Shown: positions 51,800-59,980, counted from the stretch's first letter. The stretch is DNA of 64,000 bases from an uncultured Clostridia bacterium (GCA_947631245.1 CANRKP010000004.1:23892-87891), one strand, 5' to 3'. Notes: generated by a model from the sequence alone, not told the origin. Made by a program: numbers and translations.

Positions 51800-53539
51800 A
51801 TGAAAAATATCATAAGAAGCGCCGCGTTGCTTCTTTCAATACTTTTTTTCGTCTCGTCGTTCTGCGGCTGCGGCGACCGTGTCCGCGGCATTGACGGTAT
51901 AGACTGGCTCGAATACGATGAGCTCATAGCCGCCGCAAAGTCCGAACAGGACGCAGCCGTTCGCGAGCAGATGCTCCATCGGGCGGAGGATATGCTGATG
52001 GCGACTGAGTGTGTCACGCCTCTTTACAATTACAGCGACGCGTATCTTTCAAAGCCGGAGCTGACCGGCGTATATTCAACGCATTACGGCGCCAAGTACT
52101 TTATGTACGCAACCCCCGGTAAAACGACGGTCTCCGCATTTCTCGGAGAGCAGCCCGACAGCTTTGACCCCGCGCTCGCCTCGACAGCGTCTGCGCTGAC
52201 TGTTGTCGAGAACACTTTCACGGGGCTTTTTGCTCATGATGCATCGGGAAATGTCGTTCCCGCTCTTGTGGAGAGCTACGATGTCTCCGAAGACGGTCTT
52301 ATATACACTTTCCGTTTGAAACAGGGGCTTCGCTGGTCGGACGGCAGCGCACTCGGGGCATCCGACTTTGTTTTCTCGTGGCGCCGCGTGTCCGAAACTT
52401 CGACGCACAGCCCGTATAAGTATCTGTTCGATATGATAGCGGTCGGTGAAGAGGACAAAAAGCTGATGGTGACCGCTGACGAGACGGACACCGTTCTCAC
52501 GGTGCAGCTCCGTGAGCCGTGCAGATATTTTACCGAGCTCTGCGCGTTCCCGGCGTTTTATCCCGTCAATGAAGACTGCGTCGAATCTGCGGAAGGGTAT
52601 ATGGACATATACGAAAACGTCATTGACCCCGACGCGTGGACAGTAAGGGCAAATTACGTTGTGTCGGGCGCGTATACCTTTTCCGGCATCGCGGACGGGA
52701 AATATGTCTTCAAAAAGAATCCGTATTTCTATAACGGTTCGAGCGTGACGGTAGATACGTTCGAGGCTGCGTTCGGAAACGATCTCGATACGGCGTCAGC
52801 GTATGAAGCATACGTTGCGGGCGGGCTCGATTATCTCGGGACCGTTCCGCCGGATCTCCACGACACGCTTGCGTCGAGCGCGGATTACCATACCGACGGC
52901 GTAAACGGCGTATATTTTCTCGCACACAATTTCAACTGCTCGGCTTTTTCCGGAATGCACGCGGAGGACGCCGCAAGCCTGCGGCGTGCGATGTCGCTTT
53001 CGATAGACAGGGGATATATAATCGGCAGTGTTCTGCGGAACGGAGAGAAGGCTGCGACGTCCGTCGTCCCTGACGGCACGGCGGGCAACGGCGGCGTATT
53101 CAGGCGTAATTCGGCTGAGCACACCTATCCGAACGCCGCCGAATGCGGGTATTTTTCCTCTGATTATAAAACGAACCTGGAAGAGGCGAAAAAGATAATA
53201 AAGGACCTCGGTCTCGATGCCGACGGCGACGGCGTTATAGACAACGGACACCGTTTTGCCATATCGTATCTTACGACCGACAGCGCCTCCGACATAGCGA
53301 TAGCGCAGGCGGTCCAGCAGGATTTGGCGGAGCTCGGCGTCATGGTCAAGGTGAGCGCTCTGTCGGAAAAGGCGTTCAAATACGAGGCGAGCATCCATAA
53401 TTACGATATTATCGCCCTCGGCACCGTTTCCCACTACGACGACGCTCTGAGTGTGCTCGAGTGCTGGACGACAGACGCGGCGGGAAACTACGCCCGTCTC
53501 GGAAGCGTCGTTATCAAGGAAAACGAGAACGCATATTGA
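51800..53539 (+). CDS. Oligopeptide-binding lipoprotein (SBP family 5) with apparent circular permutation
   Basis: A 579-residue secreted lipoprotein (signal peptide with FCGC at 22-24). From about residue 108 it reads like the start of an OppA/DppA-type protein (TTVSAFLGEQPDSFDPALAS, ENTFTGLFAHDASGNVVPAL, LKQGLRWSDGSALGASDFVF). It ends at about the point where the family has LECWTTDAAGNYAR. The usual C-terminal segment (YDELI.AAK...R..ML.RAEDMLM....PLYNY..AYLSKPELTGV....AKYFMYA) is instead at residues 39-104, between signal peptide and first domain. It is thus either a circular permutation or a moved terminal segment. A Nudix gene follows after 7 bp; no permease genes are near. Confidence 0.82.
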   Translation: MKNIIRSAALLLSILFFVSSFCGCGDRVRGIDGIDWLEYDELIAAAKSEQDAAVREQMLHRAEDMLMATECVTPLYNYSDAYLSKPELTGVYSTHYGAKYFMYATPGKTTVSAFLGEQPDSFDPALASTASALTVVENTFTGLFAHDASGNVVPALVESYDVSEDGLIYTFRLKQGLRWSDGSALGASDFVFSWRRVSETSTHSPYKYLFDMIAVGEEDKKLMVTADETDTVLTVQLREPCRYFTELCAFPAFYPVNEDCVESAEGYMDIYENVIDPDAWTVRANYVVSGAYTFSGIADGKYVFKKNPYFYNGSSVTVDTFEAAFGNDLDTASAYEAYVAGGLDYLGTVPPDLHDTLASSADYHTDGVNGVYFLAHNFNCSAFSGMHAEDAASLRRAMSLSIDRGYIIGSVLRNGEKAATSVVPDGTAGNGGVFRRNSAEHTYPNAAECGYFSSDYKTNLEEAKKIIKDLGLDADGDGVIDNGHRFAISYLTTDSASDIAIAQAVQQDLAELGVMVKVSALSEKAFKYEASIHNYDIIALGTVSHYDDALSVLECWTTDAAGNYARLGSVVIKENENAY

Positions 53540-53546
53540 TATCCCT

Positions 53547-54089
53547 ATGTCTGACGAAACAAAAAACGCCGTCGAGATGACGGATCTATACACAAAGGAC
53601 AGAATTCGCGTCGGCAGCCCCCAGCCGCGTTCGGCGAAAACGCCCGACGGTCTATGTCGGCTCATAACCCACTTATGCATATTCGACAGCGCCGGGCGCA
53701 TGCTGATACAAAAGAGGCAGCCGTGGAAAAAGAGGCTGCCGGGGCTGTGGGATGTCTCTGTGAGCGGAGCCGTCGTCTCGGGAGAGGGAAGCCGTGAGGC
53801 TGCCGTGCGCGAGGCGCGCGAGGAGCTAGGACTTTCGTTTGCCCCGGACGAGCTGACGTTTGCGCTGAGTGTCTACGGACGCGGGCGCATCGACGATCTT
53901 TATACCGTGACGCGCGATGTCGACACAGGCGCGCTGACGCTCCTTTATGATGAGGTCGCGGCGGCAAAGACGGCGTCGAAGGAAGAGATTTTTCAAATGG
54001 TCTCGGACGGAGTTTTCGTGCCTTACAGGCGCGAGCTTCTCGAGATGATCTTCGTCATGAAGGATGGGAGCGGAGTTCTTTCCGAATAA
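53547..54089 (+). CDS. NUDIX hydrolase, IPP-isomerase-like subgroup
   Basis: A 180-residue Nudix protein. The Nudix box is GAVVSGEGSREAAVREAREE with LGL following. The preceding LITHLCIFDSAGRMLIQKRQ and KRLPGLWDVSVSG fit the subgroup of IDI-like and YfcD-like hydrolases, whose substrates are mostly unknown; true isopentenyl diphosphate isomerase catalytic residues are not evident. The start ATG 53547 lies seven bases after the OppA-like stop with no Shine-Dalgarno, so translation is probably coupled. A strong terminator follows. Confidence 0.87.
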   Translation: MSDETKNAVEMTDLYTKDRIRVGSPQPRSAKTPDGLCRLITHLCIFDSAGRMLIQKRQPWKKRLPGLWDVSVSGAVVSGEGSREAAVREAREELGLSFAPDELTFALSVYGRGRIDDLYTVTRDVDTGALTLLYDEVAAAKTASKEEIFQMVSDGVFVPYRRELLEMIFVMKDGSGVLSE

Positions 54090-54094
54090 AAAAA

Positions 54095-54136
54095 TGCCGT
54101 CTGCCGCAAACATACGCGGCAGACGGCACGATTTTT
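54095..54136. terminator. Bidirectional terminator between Nudix and degV
   Basis: A 13-bp perfect stem (TGCCGTCTGCCGC and complement) has A-run and T-run flanks and lies between the convergent genes. Confidence 0.92.
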
Positions 54137-55005
54137 TATCTTTCAAACCCGAAGAAGAAGAGGGCGAGCATCCCGGGTCCGACGTGAGAGCCTGTCATCG
54201 GCTCATGCGGGCATATGATCAGCTCTTTCGGCTCCGCCGTTTCGCGGACGCGGCGTGCGAGCTCTTCGGCGTCCTCTATGCAGTCGCCGTGCGAGATAAA
54301 GACGCGCTGGACCTCCGCGTTTCGCACCTTTTCGGCATATTTTGCGACAATAGCGTCAATGGCGCGGCGGCGTCCGCGGAATTTGCCGATGTCAACGATC
54401 TGACCGTTTTCGTTTCCCCAAAGGAGCGGTTTTATGCCGAGCAGCGTTCCTATCGCTGCCATAGGTGTGTTTATTCTGCCTGTACGGCGAAGGAACATAA
54501 GGTCGTCGACGGTGAAATACTGGCATAGATGATCGACGGCGTATTCGAGCCTGTCTGCCGCCTCATCTGTCGTGAGTCCTTCGCGCCTGAGATCGGCGGC
54601 AACGCAGACGAGCGCGCCGATGCCGAGCCCAGCGCCGCGCGAATCGACCGTACGGATCTTTCTTTCGGGAAAGCGCTCCGCAAGCTCCGCTGCCGCGAGA
54701 GTGGAGGCATGATATGTACCGCTGATGCCGCTCGAAAGTCCGATGTATATGACGTCAAGCCCGGACTGCAATGTCGGCGTAAACGCGTCTATAAACGTCT
54801 CCGTGTTGAAAAGCGCCGTTTTCACGACCTTTCCGGCGCGAAGCATGTCATAAAATTTTTTGCAGTCGAAATGTTCAAGTACGCCGTCGTAGTCGACAGA
54901 CTCGCCGTCGACGGTGTAGGTGCACGGAATGACGTGTATTTCGTTCGGCTCTATGAGACTGCCGGGAAGATTTGCTCCGCAGTCAGTGAATATGGCAAAT
55001 GGCAT
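54136..55005 (-). CDS. DegV family protein (fatty-acid binding)
   Basis: A 289-residue DegV protein. Typical parts are FAIFTDCGANLPGSL at the N-terminus, VKTALFNTETFIDAF, YIGLSSGISGTYHAS (fatty-acid carboxylate site), VDSRGAGLGIGALV, FLRRTGRINT and the C-terminal SHVGPGMLALFFFG. DegV (FakB) proteins bind fatty acids and hand them to the kinase FakA for phosphorylation and entry into lipid synthesis; fakA is not in this window. GGAGGT precedes the ATG at ideal spacing. Confidence 0.94.
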   Translation of the reverse strand: MPFAIFTDCGANLPGSLIEPNEIHVIPCTYTVDGESVDYDGVLEHFDCKKFYDMLRAGKVVKTALFNTETFIDAFTPTLQSGLDVIYIGLSSGISGTYHASTLAAAELAERFPERKIRTVDSRGAGLGIGALVCVAADLRREGLTTDEAADRLEYAVDHLCQYFTVDDLMFLRRTGRINTPMAAIGTLLGIKPLLWGNENGQIVDIGKFRGRRRAIDAIVAKYAEKVRNAEVQRVFISHGDCIEDAEELARRVRETAEPKELIICPHEPMTGSHVGPGMLALFFFGFER

Positions 55006-55391
55006 GATTACCTCCGATATGAAGCGGACGGCATGACGTTTTCCCGAAGGGGCATTTTGCCCGAAAACTCATCTCCGACCGTTTTTATGATTTTATCACG
55101 AAGGGGCGGTGGAGTCAACAAAAGGGGGTAGACACGTCGGCTCAGGCTCTCTACCGCCGCGCCACGCGTCTCTACCGTCAGGATACTTTCAAGCAATTGC
55201 GGGCATTTCGTGGCATTATTTTTTTTCATTCGAGAAAAAGAAGATTTTTTTGAAATTTGGTATTGACAACCGAAAAAGAAATGAGTATAATAATATAGCG
55301 CGACAGAGAGATACACCGATTTAGGCGTACTCAGCGCACACATATTCGCGGGAGTGAGCGTGAAAGTTCCGCCACGTCCCGCACAATATTC
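55006..55391. other. Gap between degV and tRNA-Leu: promoter and duplicated tRNA-related sequence
   Basis: Contains the tRNA promoter (55263-55291), a 15-bp direct repeat of the tRNA 5' border (55342-55356), and an inverted complement of the tRNA 5' end (55365-55382). The part 55130-55200 has short CTCTACCG repeats but no complete gene. Confidence 0.6.
55263..55291 (+). promoter_or_regulatory. Consensus promoter of tRNA-Leu(GAG)
   Basis: TTGACA, 17-bp spacer, TATAAT. The primary transcript would carry about 90 nt of leader before the mature tRNA. Confidence 0.9.
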
Positions 55392-55408
55392 GCGGGAGTG
55401 GCGGAACT
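55365..55408. repeat. Inverted repeat pairing the leader with the tRNA-Leu 5' end
   Basis: AGTTCCGCCAC(G)TCCCGC at 55365-55382 is complementary to GCGGGAGTGGCGGAACT at 55392-55408 with a single bulged base. The second arm is the acceptor strand and the beginning of the D arm of the tRNA. Confidence 0.8.
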
Positions 55409-55473
55409 GGCAGACGCGCACGTTTGAGGGGCGTGTGGTTCACACCGTACGGGTTCAAGTCCCGTTTCCCGCA
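55392..55473 (+). tRNA. tRNA-Leu (anticodon GAG)
   Basis: Acceptor GCGGGAG pairs with TTCCCGC (one G-T pair). The anticodon loop TTGAGGG gives GAG, read with codons CUC and CUU. The variable arm is long, as expected for leucine. The T loop is TTCAAGT. CCA is not encoded. A consensus promoter and a 16-bp hairpin flank it. Confidence 0.95.
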
Positions 55474-55474
55474 T

Positions 55475-55510
55475 AGAACAATCGGCACCCAAAAGGGTGC
55501 CGATTGTTCT
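55475..55510 (+). terminator. Hairpin after tRNA-Leu
   Basis: Perfect 16-bp stem (AGAACAATCGGCACCC and complement) with AAAA loop. The usual T-run is missing; TTGTTCT lies in the 3' arm. Confidence 0.65.
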
Positions 55511-55697
55511 ATACAGAAGTAAGTGAATGAACCCTGCAAGAGCGGGGGAAAGAAAAACGAAAATATGCCGTAAAGGCGCTCTTGTGCACAAGGCGAGGAA
55601 AAACAAAAGAGGATAAGTGCATCAAATGCGCTCTTGCACACGACATTTTTGCATCTCGAAGTTTTTGAAGTTTTTCTTAAAAAACTAAAAATAACAC
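55511..55697. other. Gap without a gene
   Basis: Holds two related words, GGCGCTCTTGTGCACA near 55576 and ATGCGCTCTTGCACAC near 55627, and A-rich sequence. No coding frame or stable RNA fold is convincing. Confidence 0.5.
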
Positions 55698-55726
55698 TTG
55701 CATTCCACGGAGATATGTGTTATAAT
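55698..55726 (+). promoter_or_regulatory. Promoter of tRNA-Val
   Basis: TTGCAT, 17-bp spacer, TATAAT. Confidence 0.85.
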
Positions 55727-55778
55727 AGCAAAGCGCTCGGCGCGAGAATAGTTTTTTCGCGGCGCAGCAGTCAAATAC

Positions 55779-55852
55779 GGAAGCGTAGCTCAGATGGTTA
55801 GAGTGCTTGGTTGACATCCAAGAGGTCACTGGTTCGACTCCAGCCGTTTCCA
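55779..55852 (+). tRNA. tRNA-Val (anticodon GAC)
   Basis: Acceptor GGAAGCG pairs with CGTTTCC. The anticodon arm CTTGG-TTGACAT-CCAAG gives GAC. The T loop is TTCGACT; the outermost T-stem pair is an A-C mismatch. CCA is not encoded. Confidence 0.93.
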
Positions 55853-55856
55853 ACCC

Positions 55857-55889
55857 GCACGGCAGGATATGCTCCTGCCGTGCTTTTTT
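55857..55889 (+). terminator. Intrinsic terminator of tRNA-Val
   Basis: GCACGGCAGGA pairs with TCCTGCCGTGC, followed by TTTTTT. Confidence 0.93.
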
Positions 55890-56023
55890 CTATAAATTTC
55901 AGACCGACAAAACAAACGCCGTTCAGCCCGTGCCTTGGGCTGTTTTTTTATTTCCGTTGCACGGATCACGGCTTTGTGATAAAATAATTATACATCAAAA
56001 AAACAAAAGGGCGGAATATCTAT

Positions 56024-56509
56024 ATGGAGAGAGTGGGACACGGGTTCGGACCGTTTTATGACGAGAACAGCAAGATCCTCATCCTCGGCAGCTTTCCGTC
56101 GGTCAAGAGCCGTGAGGCGTCATTTTACTATGCTCACCCGCAAAACCGCTTTTGGCGAGTTCTTGCGCTCCTTTTTGATGAGGATGTGCCGGAAACGCTT
56201 TCCGAGAAGCACCATTTTCTGCATTCGCACGGTCTTGCGCTTTGGGACGTCGTTGAAAGTTGTGAGATAAAAGGTTCGAGCGACGCATCAATACGCGGCG
56301 TTGTTCCGGCGGATATTCCGCAGCTGTGCCGTGAGGTCCCCATACAGCGCATCATACTGAACGGCAGGACCGCGGAGCGGTACTACCGCCGCTTTTTTCC
56401 CAATTTCGATATGCCTGCGTTTGCGGCGCCCTCGACGAGTCCGGCAAACGCCGCGTGGTCGCTTGACATGCTTGCGGAAGCGTGGAGAGCTGCAATTTTC
56501 TTCTCCTAA
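56024..56509 (+). CDS. DNA-deoxyinosine glycosylase (UDG superfamily family 6)
   Basis: A 161-residue glycosylase that removes hypoxanthine arising from adenine deamination. Diagnostic parts are ILILGSFPSVKSREASFYYA with HPQNRFWRVL (active-site loop), LWDVVESCEIKGSSDASI and the C-terminal PSTSPANA. The length matches the family. It begins 170 bp after the tRNA-Val and has a GGGCGG element before the ATG. It is followed by the D-lactate dehydrogenase gene, with no obvious functional tie. Confidence 0.92.
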   Translation: MERVGHGFGPFYDENSKILILGSFPSVKSREASFYYAHPQNRFWRVLALLFDEDVPETLSEKHHFLHSHGLALWDVVESCEIKGSSDASIRGVVPADIPQLCREVPIQRIILNGRTAERYYRRFFPNFDMPAFAAPSTSPANAAWSLDMLAEAWRAAIFFS

Positions 56510-56575
56510 AGATCTTTTTCTGCGTTAAAACGTAAATCGCCTGTCAATAATAAATAATAAAGAGGTAGAAATGAG

Positions 56576-57607
56576 ATGAAGATAGCATTCTTTGACACGA
56601 AGCAGTACGATATCGAGCCGTTCCGAGCTTGCGGAGAAAAGTCCGGGGTAGAATACAAATTCTTTGAGCCTAAGCTCACGGCGGATACGGCGGGACTTGC
56701 CGCCGGATATGACGGCGTCTGCGTTTTTGTAAACGACACCGTCGACGCCGAGGTCGTGGACAGGCTTTACGGCGAAGGAGTCAGGCTCGTCGCCCTCCGT
56801 TGCGCTGGCTACAACAATGTCGACGTCAAGTATGCGTTCGGAAAGCTGCACGTCGTTCATGTCCCGGCATATTCGCCCTACGCCGTCGCAGAGCACGCAA
56901 TGGCGCTGCTTCTTACGTCGATAAGGCGTATCCACAAGGCGTACAACAGAACAAGGGACTTCAATTTCAGCCTTTCCGGCATGACGGGATTTGATCTGCA
57001 CGGAAAAACGGTCGGCGTCGTCGGGACCGGACGGATCGGAAGAGTGTTCATAGACATATGCCGCGGCTTCGGGATGAACGTCATAGCGTATGACAAGTTC
57101 CCGTCCGAGGGGTCGGGGATAGATTATGTGACGCTGCCCGAGCTTTATTCGCGTTCGGACATAATATCATTCCATTGCCCGCTGACGGATGAAACGCACC
57201 ATATGCTGAACGCCGACACTATAAAGCTGCTCAAGCGCGGCTCCGTAATAATCAACACCTCACGCGGCGCTCTCATTGACGCGGAGGCTCTGCTTGCCGG
57301 CATCAAATCACGCATAGTCGGCGCCGCGTGCCTTGACGTTTACGAAGAAGAGTCCGATATTTTCTTCGAGGACTTCTCGGGACATATAATGGACGACGAC
57401 ACGCTGGCACGCCTGATCTCTATGCCGAACGTCATCGTAACGTCTCATCAGGCATTCCTGACGGAGGAGGCGCTGCACAATATCGCCGAAACGACGACAT
57501 CAAACATTCTGACGTTTGCAGAACGGGGCACCTGCGACAACGAGCTCTGCTATCATTGCGGGAACACAGAGACATGCAAAAAGCAGCGCCTTGAACGCTG
57601 CTTCTGA
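56576..57607 (+). CDS. D-lactate dehydrogenase (D-2-hydroxyacid dehydrogenase family)
   Basis: A 343-residue NAD-dependent enzyme of the fermentative LdhA type. It shows LRCAGYNNVDV, the VPAYSPYAVAEHAMALLL block, the NAD motif GKTVGVVGTGRIGRVF, DIISFHCPLTDETHHMLN and the C-terminal EEALHNIAETTTSNI, with catalytic Arg, Glu and His in NTSRGALID, DVYEEE and SHQAFLT. It ends in a Cys-rich tail (CDNELCYHCGNTETCKK) that is longer than usual for the family. AGAGGT precedes the ATG. It converges on vanZ with only five bases between stops. Confidence 0.93.
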   Translation: MKIAFFDTKQYDIEPFRACGEKSGVEYKFFEPKLTADTAGLAAGYDGVCVFVNDTVDAEVVDRLYGEGVRLVALRCAGYNNVDVKYAFGKLHVVHVPAYSPYAVAEHAMALLLTSIRRIHKAYNRTRDFNFSLSGMTGFDLHGKTVGVVGTGRIGRVFIDICRGFGMNVIAYDKFPSEGSGIDYVTLPELYSRSDIISFHCPLTDETHHMLNADTIKLLKRGSVIINTSRGALIDAEALLAGIKSRIVGAACLDVYEEESDIFFEDFSGHIMDDDTLARLISMPNVIVTSHQAFLTEEALHNIAETTTSNILTFAERGTCDNELCYHCGNTETCKKQRLERCF

Positions 57608-57612
57608 CGGTT

Positions 57613-58116
57613 TTATTCCTGCGCCGTATCAGGCGGTGTCTCGGGACGCACGCCGCGCTTTCGCCTTTGCATTATAAGGAGAACGGCATAGACGATGACG
57701 AATGCGGTGAGCGAGCCCGAGAAATCGAGCGCGACGTCAGCAACGGAATTTCCGCGCGCCGTGAAGATCTGTATCATTTCGTCTGTCGAGGCGGCGAACA
57801 GGCATCCGAGCAGCGGTATGGCGGTACATGACCATGCGCGCCGCAGTTCAAAGGCGCAAACGGCATAAGTGAGGCAGAGCGTGAGCGCGCCGAGAAATGC
57901 AAATTCCGTGAAATGCGCGCATTTGCGGACGATGTGATCTACGGTGCCGAAGTCGGTGCCTTTAGGGAGAAAATGCATGATAATTGATGTCAGAAAGCCG
58001 CTTTTATCGGCGGAGTCCTCCCTTGAGAGCAGGGAATTCCCCCAAATCAGCATCAGATTAAGAAATACGAGAATTGACAGAGCCACGACCGTATTTTTTT
58101 GTTTTTCGTTTTTCAC
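57613..58116 (-). CDS. VanZ family membrane protein
   Basis: A 167-residue protein with four membrane helices and the VanZ motifs: RKCAHFTEFAFLGAL and STDEMIQIF..RGNSVADVALDFSGS. VanZ itself gives low-level teicoplanin resistance; most chromosomal relatives have unknown roles and no van genes are here. The start is GTG 58114-58116 with GAGG six bases upstream, and a consensus promoter (TTGACA-N17-TATAAT) stands 30 bp before it. Confidence 0.9.
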   Translation of the reverse strand: MKNEKQKNTVVALSILVFLNLMLIWGNSLLSREDSADKSGFLTSIIMHFLPKGTDFGTVDHIVRKCAHFTEFAFLGALTLCLTYAVCAFELRRAWSCTAIPLLGCLFAASTDEMIQIFTARGNSVADVALDFSGSLTAFVIVYAVLLIMQRRKRGVRPETPPDTAQE

Positions 58117-58146
58117 CTTGCGCCTCGTCTCTCCTTATTTTCGTAT

Positions 58147-58175
58147 ATTATAATACAATGTACGCCATATGTCAA
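58147..58175 (-). promoter_or_regulatory. Consensus promoter of the vanZ-family gene
   Basis: On the minus strand TTGACA, 17-bp spacer and TATAAT. Confidence 0.88.
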
Positions 58176-58270
58176 AAAAAAATCTGCTCCGCCGCAAAAA
58201 AGTCGAAGAAAACAATAAAAATGCTCATAGAACCGCGAAAAGAAAAAGTTAGGTTTAGGCAAAATCTCCA

Positions 58271-58299
58271 TTGAAAAATCCCCGTATTTTTAATATAAT
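58271..58299 (+). promoter_or_regulatory. Promoter of the CarD gene, with ~300-nt leader
   Basis: TTGAAA, 17-bp spacer, TATAAT. The leader to the carD start is about 300 nt and contains a 21-codon ORF; the remainder shows no clear terminator. Confidence 0.8.
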
Positions 58300-58390
58300 A
58301 TATGTGGGATTAGTATTACATATGTTATCGCCGCAAGTGTTTTTTTAAAATCGCTGCGGTCTTCCGGCAAAACCTGAGGGGTGGTGCGGT

Positions 58391-58456
58391 ATGAACAGGG
58401 CAAACGCACAAAACGCAAGGGATTTTTTAATGAATGAGCACGACTGCTGTTTTTGA
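58391..58456 (+). CDS. Candidate leader peptide, 21 aa, in the carD leader
   Basis: ATG 58391 is preceded by GAGGGGTGG at six-base spacing and opens a 21-codon frame beginning MNRANAQ and ending HDCCF before TGA. It lies about 150 bases ahead of carD inside the same predicted transcript. Two adjacent Cys codons near its end could make ribosome progress depend on cysteinyl-tRNA, but no competing hairpin pair was identified. It may also be a random ORF with a good ribosome binding site. Confidence 0.4.
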   Translation: MNRANAQNARDFLMNEHDCCF

Positions 58457-58603
58457 TTTTTATTTTGCATCGTGTTCGTACAGGAAATTTGTTTGTGACG
58501 GCGTTTTTGTTCCTACGGCAAGCGCACCGAAAATGGGCCGGATAGATCGGTGAGCGCGGCGCAGCTTTGACGCCAAAGGCATTGTGATCGGGGTTTTATT
58601 ATT

Positions 58604-59131
58604 ATGACAAAAAGGTATGAGATAGGAGAAAAAATTATTTACAGTCAGTCCGGAGTCTGCGCTGTTGAGGACATTACGGAAAACGAATTCTACGGTGAAC
58701 GCACCGAGTATTATGTTCTTCGTCCGCTTTACGATAAAGGCTCGCTAATATACGTTCCGACGGCAAACGAGACGCTCGTTTCAAGGATCAGGGGCGCTAT
58801 GACGAAGGACGAGGTCAACGGCATCATCAATTATATGCCGAACGCCGAGGACATTTGGATCGATAACGACAACGAGAGGCGCGAGGTCTACTCTGTGATC
58901 CTGCTTGAGAACGAGCCGAAAAAGCTCACCGAGCTCATTAAGACGCTGCGAGGCCGCCGCGAGACGCAGAGAATGAAAAAGAAGCGCCTGCACATTGCGG
59001 ACGAGAATTTCCTTGAGCGCGCCCAGCGCATATTATGTGACGAAATTTCATTTGTTCTCGGGCTTGACCGCTCATCGGTCGACGCGTATATAGCGTCACG
59101 CATAGGTCAGGATGACGTTAAAGAAGCATAA
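58604..59131 (+). CDS. CarD family transcriptional regulator
   Basis: A 175-residue CarD/CdnL-type protein that binds the RNA polymerase beta subunit and stabilises open complexes. The N-terminal RNAP-interaction domain is clear (YEIGEKIIYSQSGVCAVEDI, YYVLRPLYDKGSLIYVP); the C-terminal helical DNA-contact domain follows (VYSVILLENEPKKLTELI, FLERAQRILCDEISFVLG). No zinc-finger or AT-hook is present. GGGG precedes the ATG. It is monocistronic with a long leader and ends at an intrinsic terminator. Confidence 0.92.
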   Translation: MTKRYEIGEKIIYSQSGVCAVEDITENEFYGERTEYYVLRPLYDKGSLIYVPTANETLVSRIRGAMTKDEVNGIINYMPNAEDIWIDNDNERREVYSVILLENEPKKLTELIKTLRGRRETQRMKKKRLHIADENFLERAQRILCDEISFVLGLDRSSVDAYIASRIGQDDVKEA

Positions 59132-59142
59132 AAAACAGTAAT

Positions 59143-59185
59143 AAAAGACCTGAAGGCATCCGTAGGATGACTTCAGGTCTTTTTT
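59143..59185 (+). terminator. Intrinsic terminator of carD
   Basis: AAAAGACCTGAAG pairs with CTTCAGGTCTTTT with an inner GCATCC/GGATG stem, ending in TTTTTT. Confidence 0.92.
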
Positions 59186-59352
59186 GATGGGCTGCGGGTT
59201 TACAAAGCGAGAGACTCTAAAACTATAGCCAGCCCATATGCAGACGCGGATATGCCGCGGATGCACCGGTAATTGTTGCACAGGGCAGTAGAATGTGGAC
59301 GCCGAAAGACACCTGTGCCGTATCAGTATTACGAAACAAAGATATTTTTATC

Positions 59353-59814
59353 TCATTCGTATTTAGTCTCTAAATAGACTTGGTTTTCTTCGGCAGGCGC
59401 TGCCGAACCTGTGGGACAAATCAAAAACGAACCTCTGTATGTACCTTTCTTTGAAAGCTGGAACGTGAATGATTCGGAGGTATGGTCTTTGGTTAAGTAA
59501 ATAATCCATGCGTTTCCGTCACGACCGTTGTCGACTTCCGTCCAGAAGAAGAATAATGTTTTTTTCTCGATTCTCATTCTTACCAAGACAACGTATGTAA
59601 CATCCGCGATAGGCTTTATACTGCAGCCTATTTTGGCTAGTCCCGATGAAGAAATCGAAAAGGACGGTGTGGCATCACGCACGTTTTCAAAGCAGGGTGC
59701 AACTTCTTCGGGAGCGGCGGCATATAGCGGTACAACTAGCATGGAGAGCGATGCCGCACAAAGTATAATAGAAAAGACGACTTTCAGCTTTTTGATTCGA
59801 CGCTTCATCTTCAT
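59353..59814 (-). CDS. Secreted protein of unknown family, 153 aa
   Basis: A signal peptide (basic start, helix VVFSIILCAASLSMLVVPLY, cleavage near AYAAA/AP) precedes a 120-residue extracellular domain with beta pattern (FSISSSGLAKIGCSI, VTYVVLVRMRIEKKTLFFFW, GTYRGSFLICPTG). Two Cys could form a disulfide. The family is unknown to me. GAGG precedes the ATG. The gene is AT-richer than its neighbours and converges with carD across a 220-bp gap holding the carD terminator. Confidence 0.65.
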   Translation of the reverse strand: MKMKRRIKKLKVVFSIILCAASLSMLVVPLYAAAPEEVAPCFENVRDATPSFSISSSGLAKIGCSIKPIADVTYVVLVRMRIEKKTLFFFWTEVDNGRDGNAWIIYLTKDHTSESFTFQLSKKGTYRGSFLICPTGSAAPAEENQVYLETKYE

Positions 59815-59980
59815 TTAATCCTCATTTCATCTGACTTGTTTTTTATGCTCTATATAATAGACGCAAAAAAACACAAATCGAATGCAAAAAAAGAAGAAAA
59901 AAATAAAAAAATTTGATTTTTTTAGACGGATATGATACAATAAATTGAAGTTATGTCTTCGAAAATGGGAGGTGATACAT

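Noticed and set aside
55130..55200. tRNA-like sequence on the minus strand (GTGGCGCGGCGGTAGAGAGC resembles a D arm)
   Set aside because: No acceptor stem, T loop or anticodon arm could be assembled around it; at most a decayed fragment.
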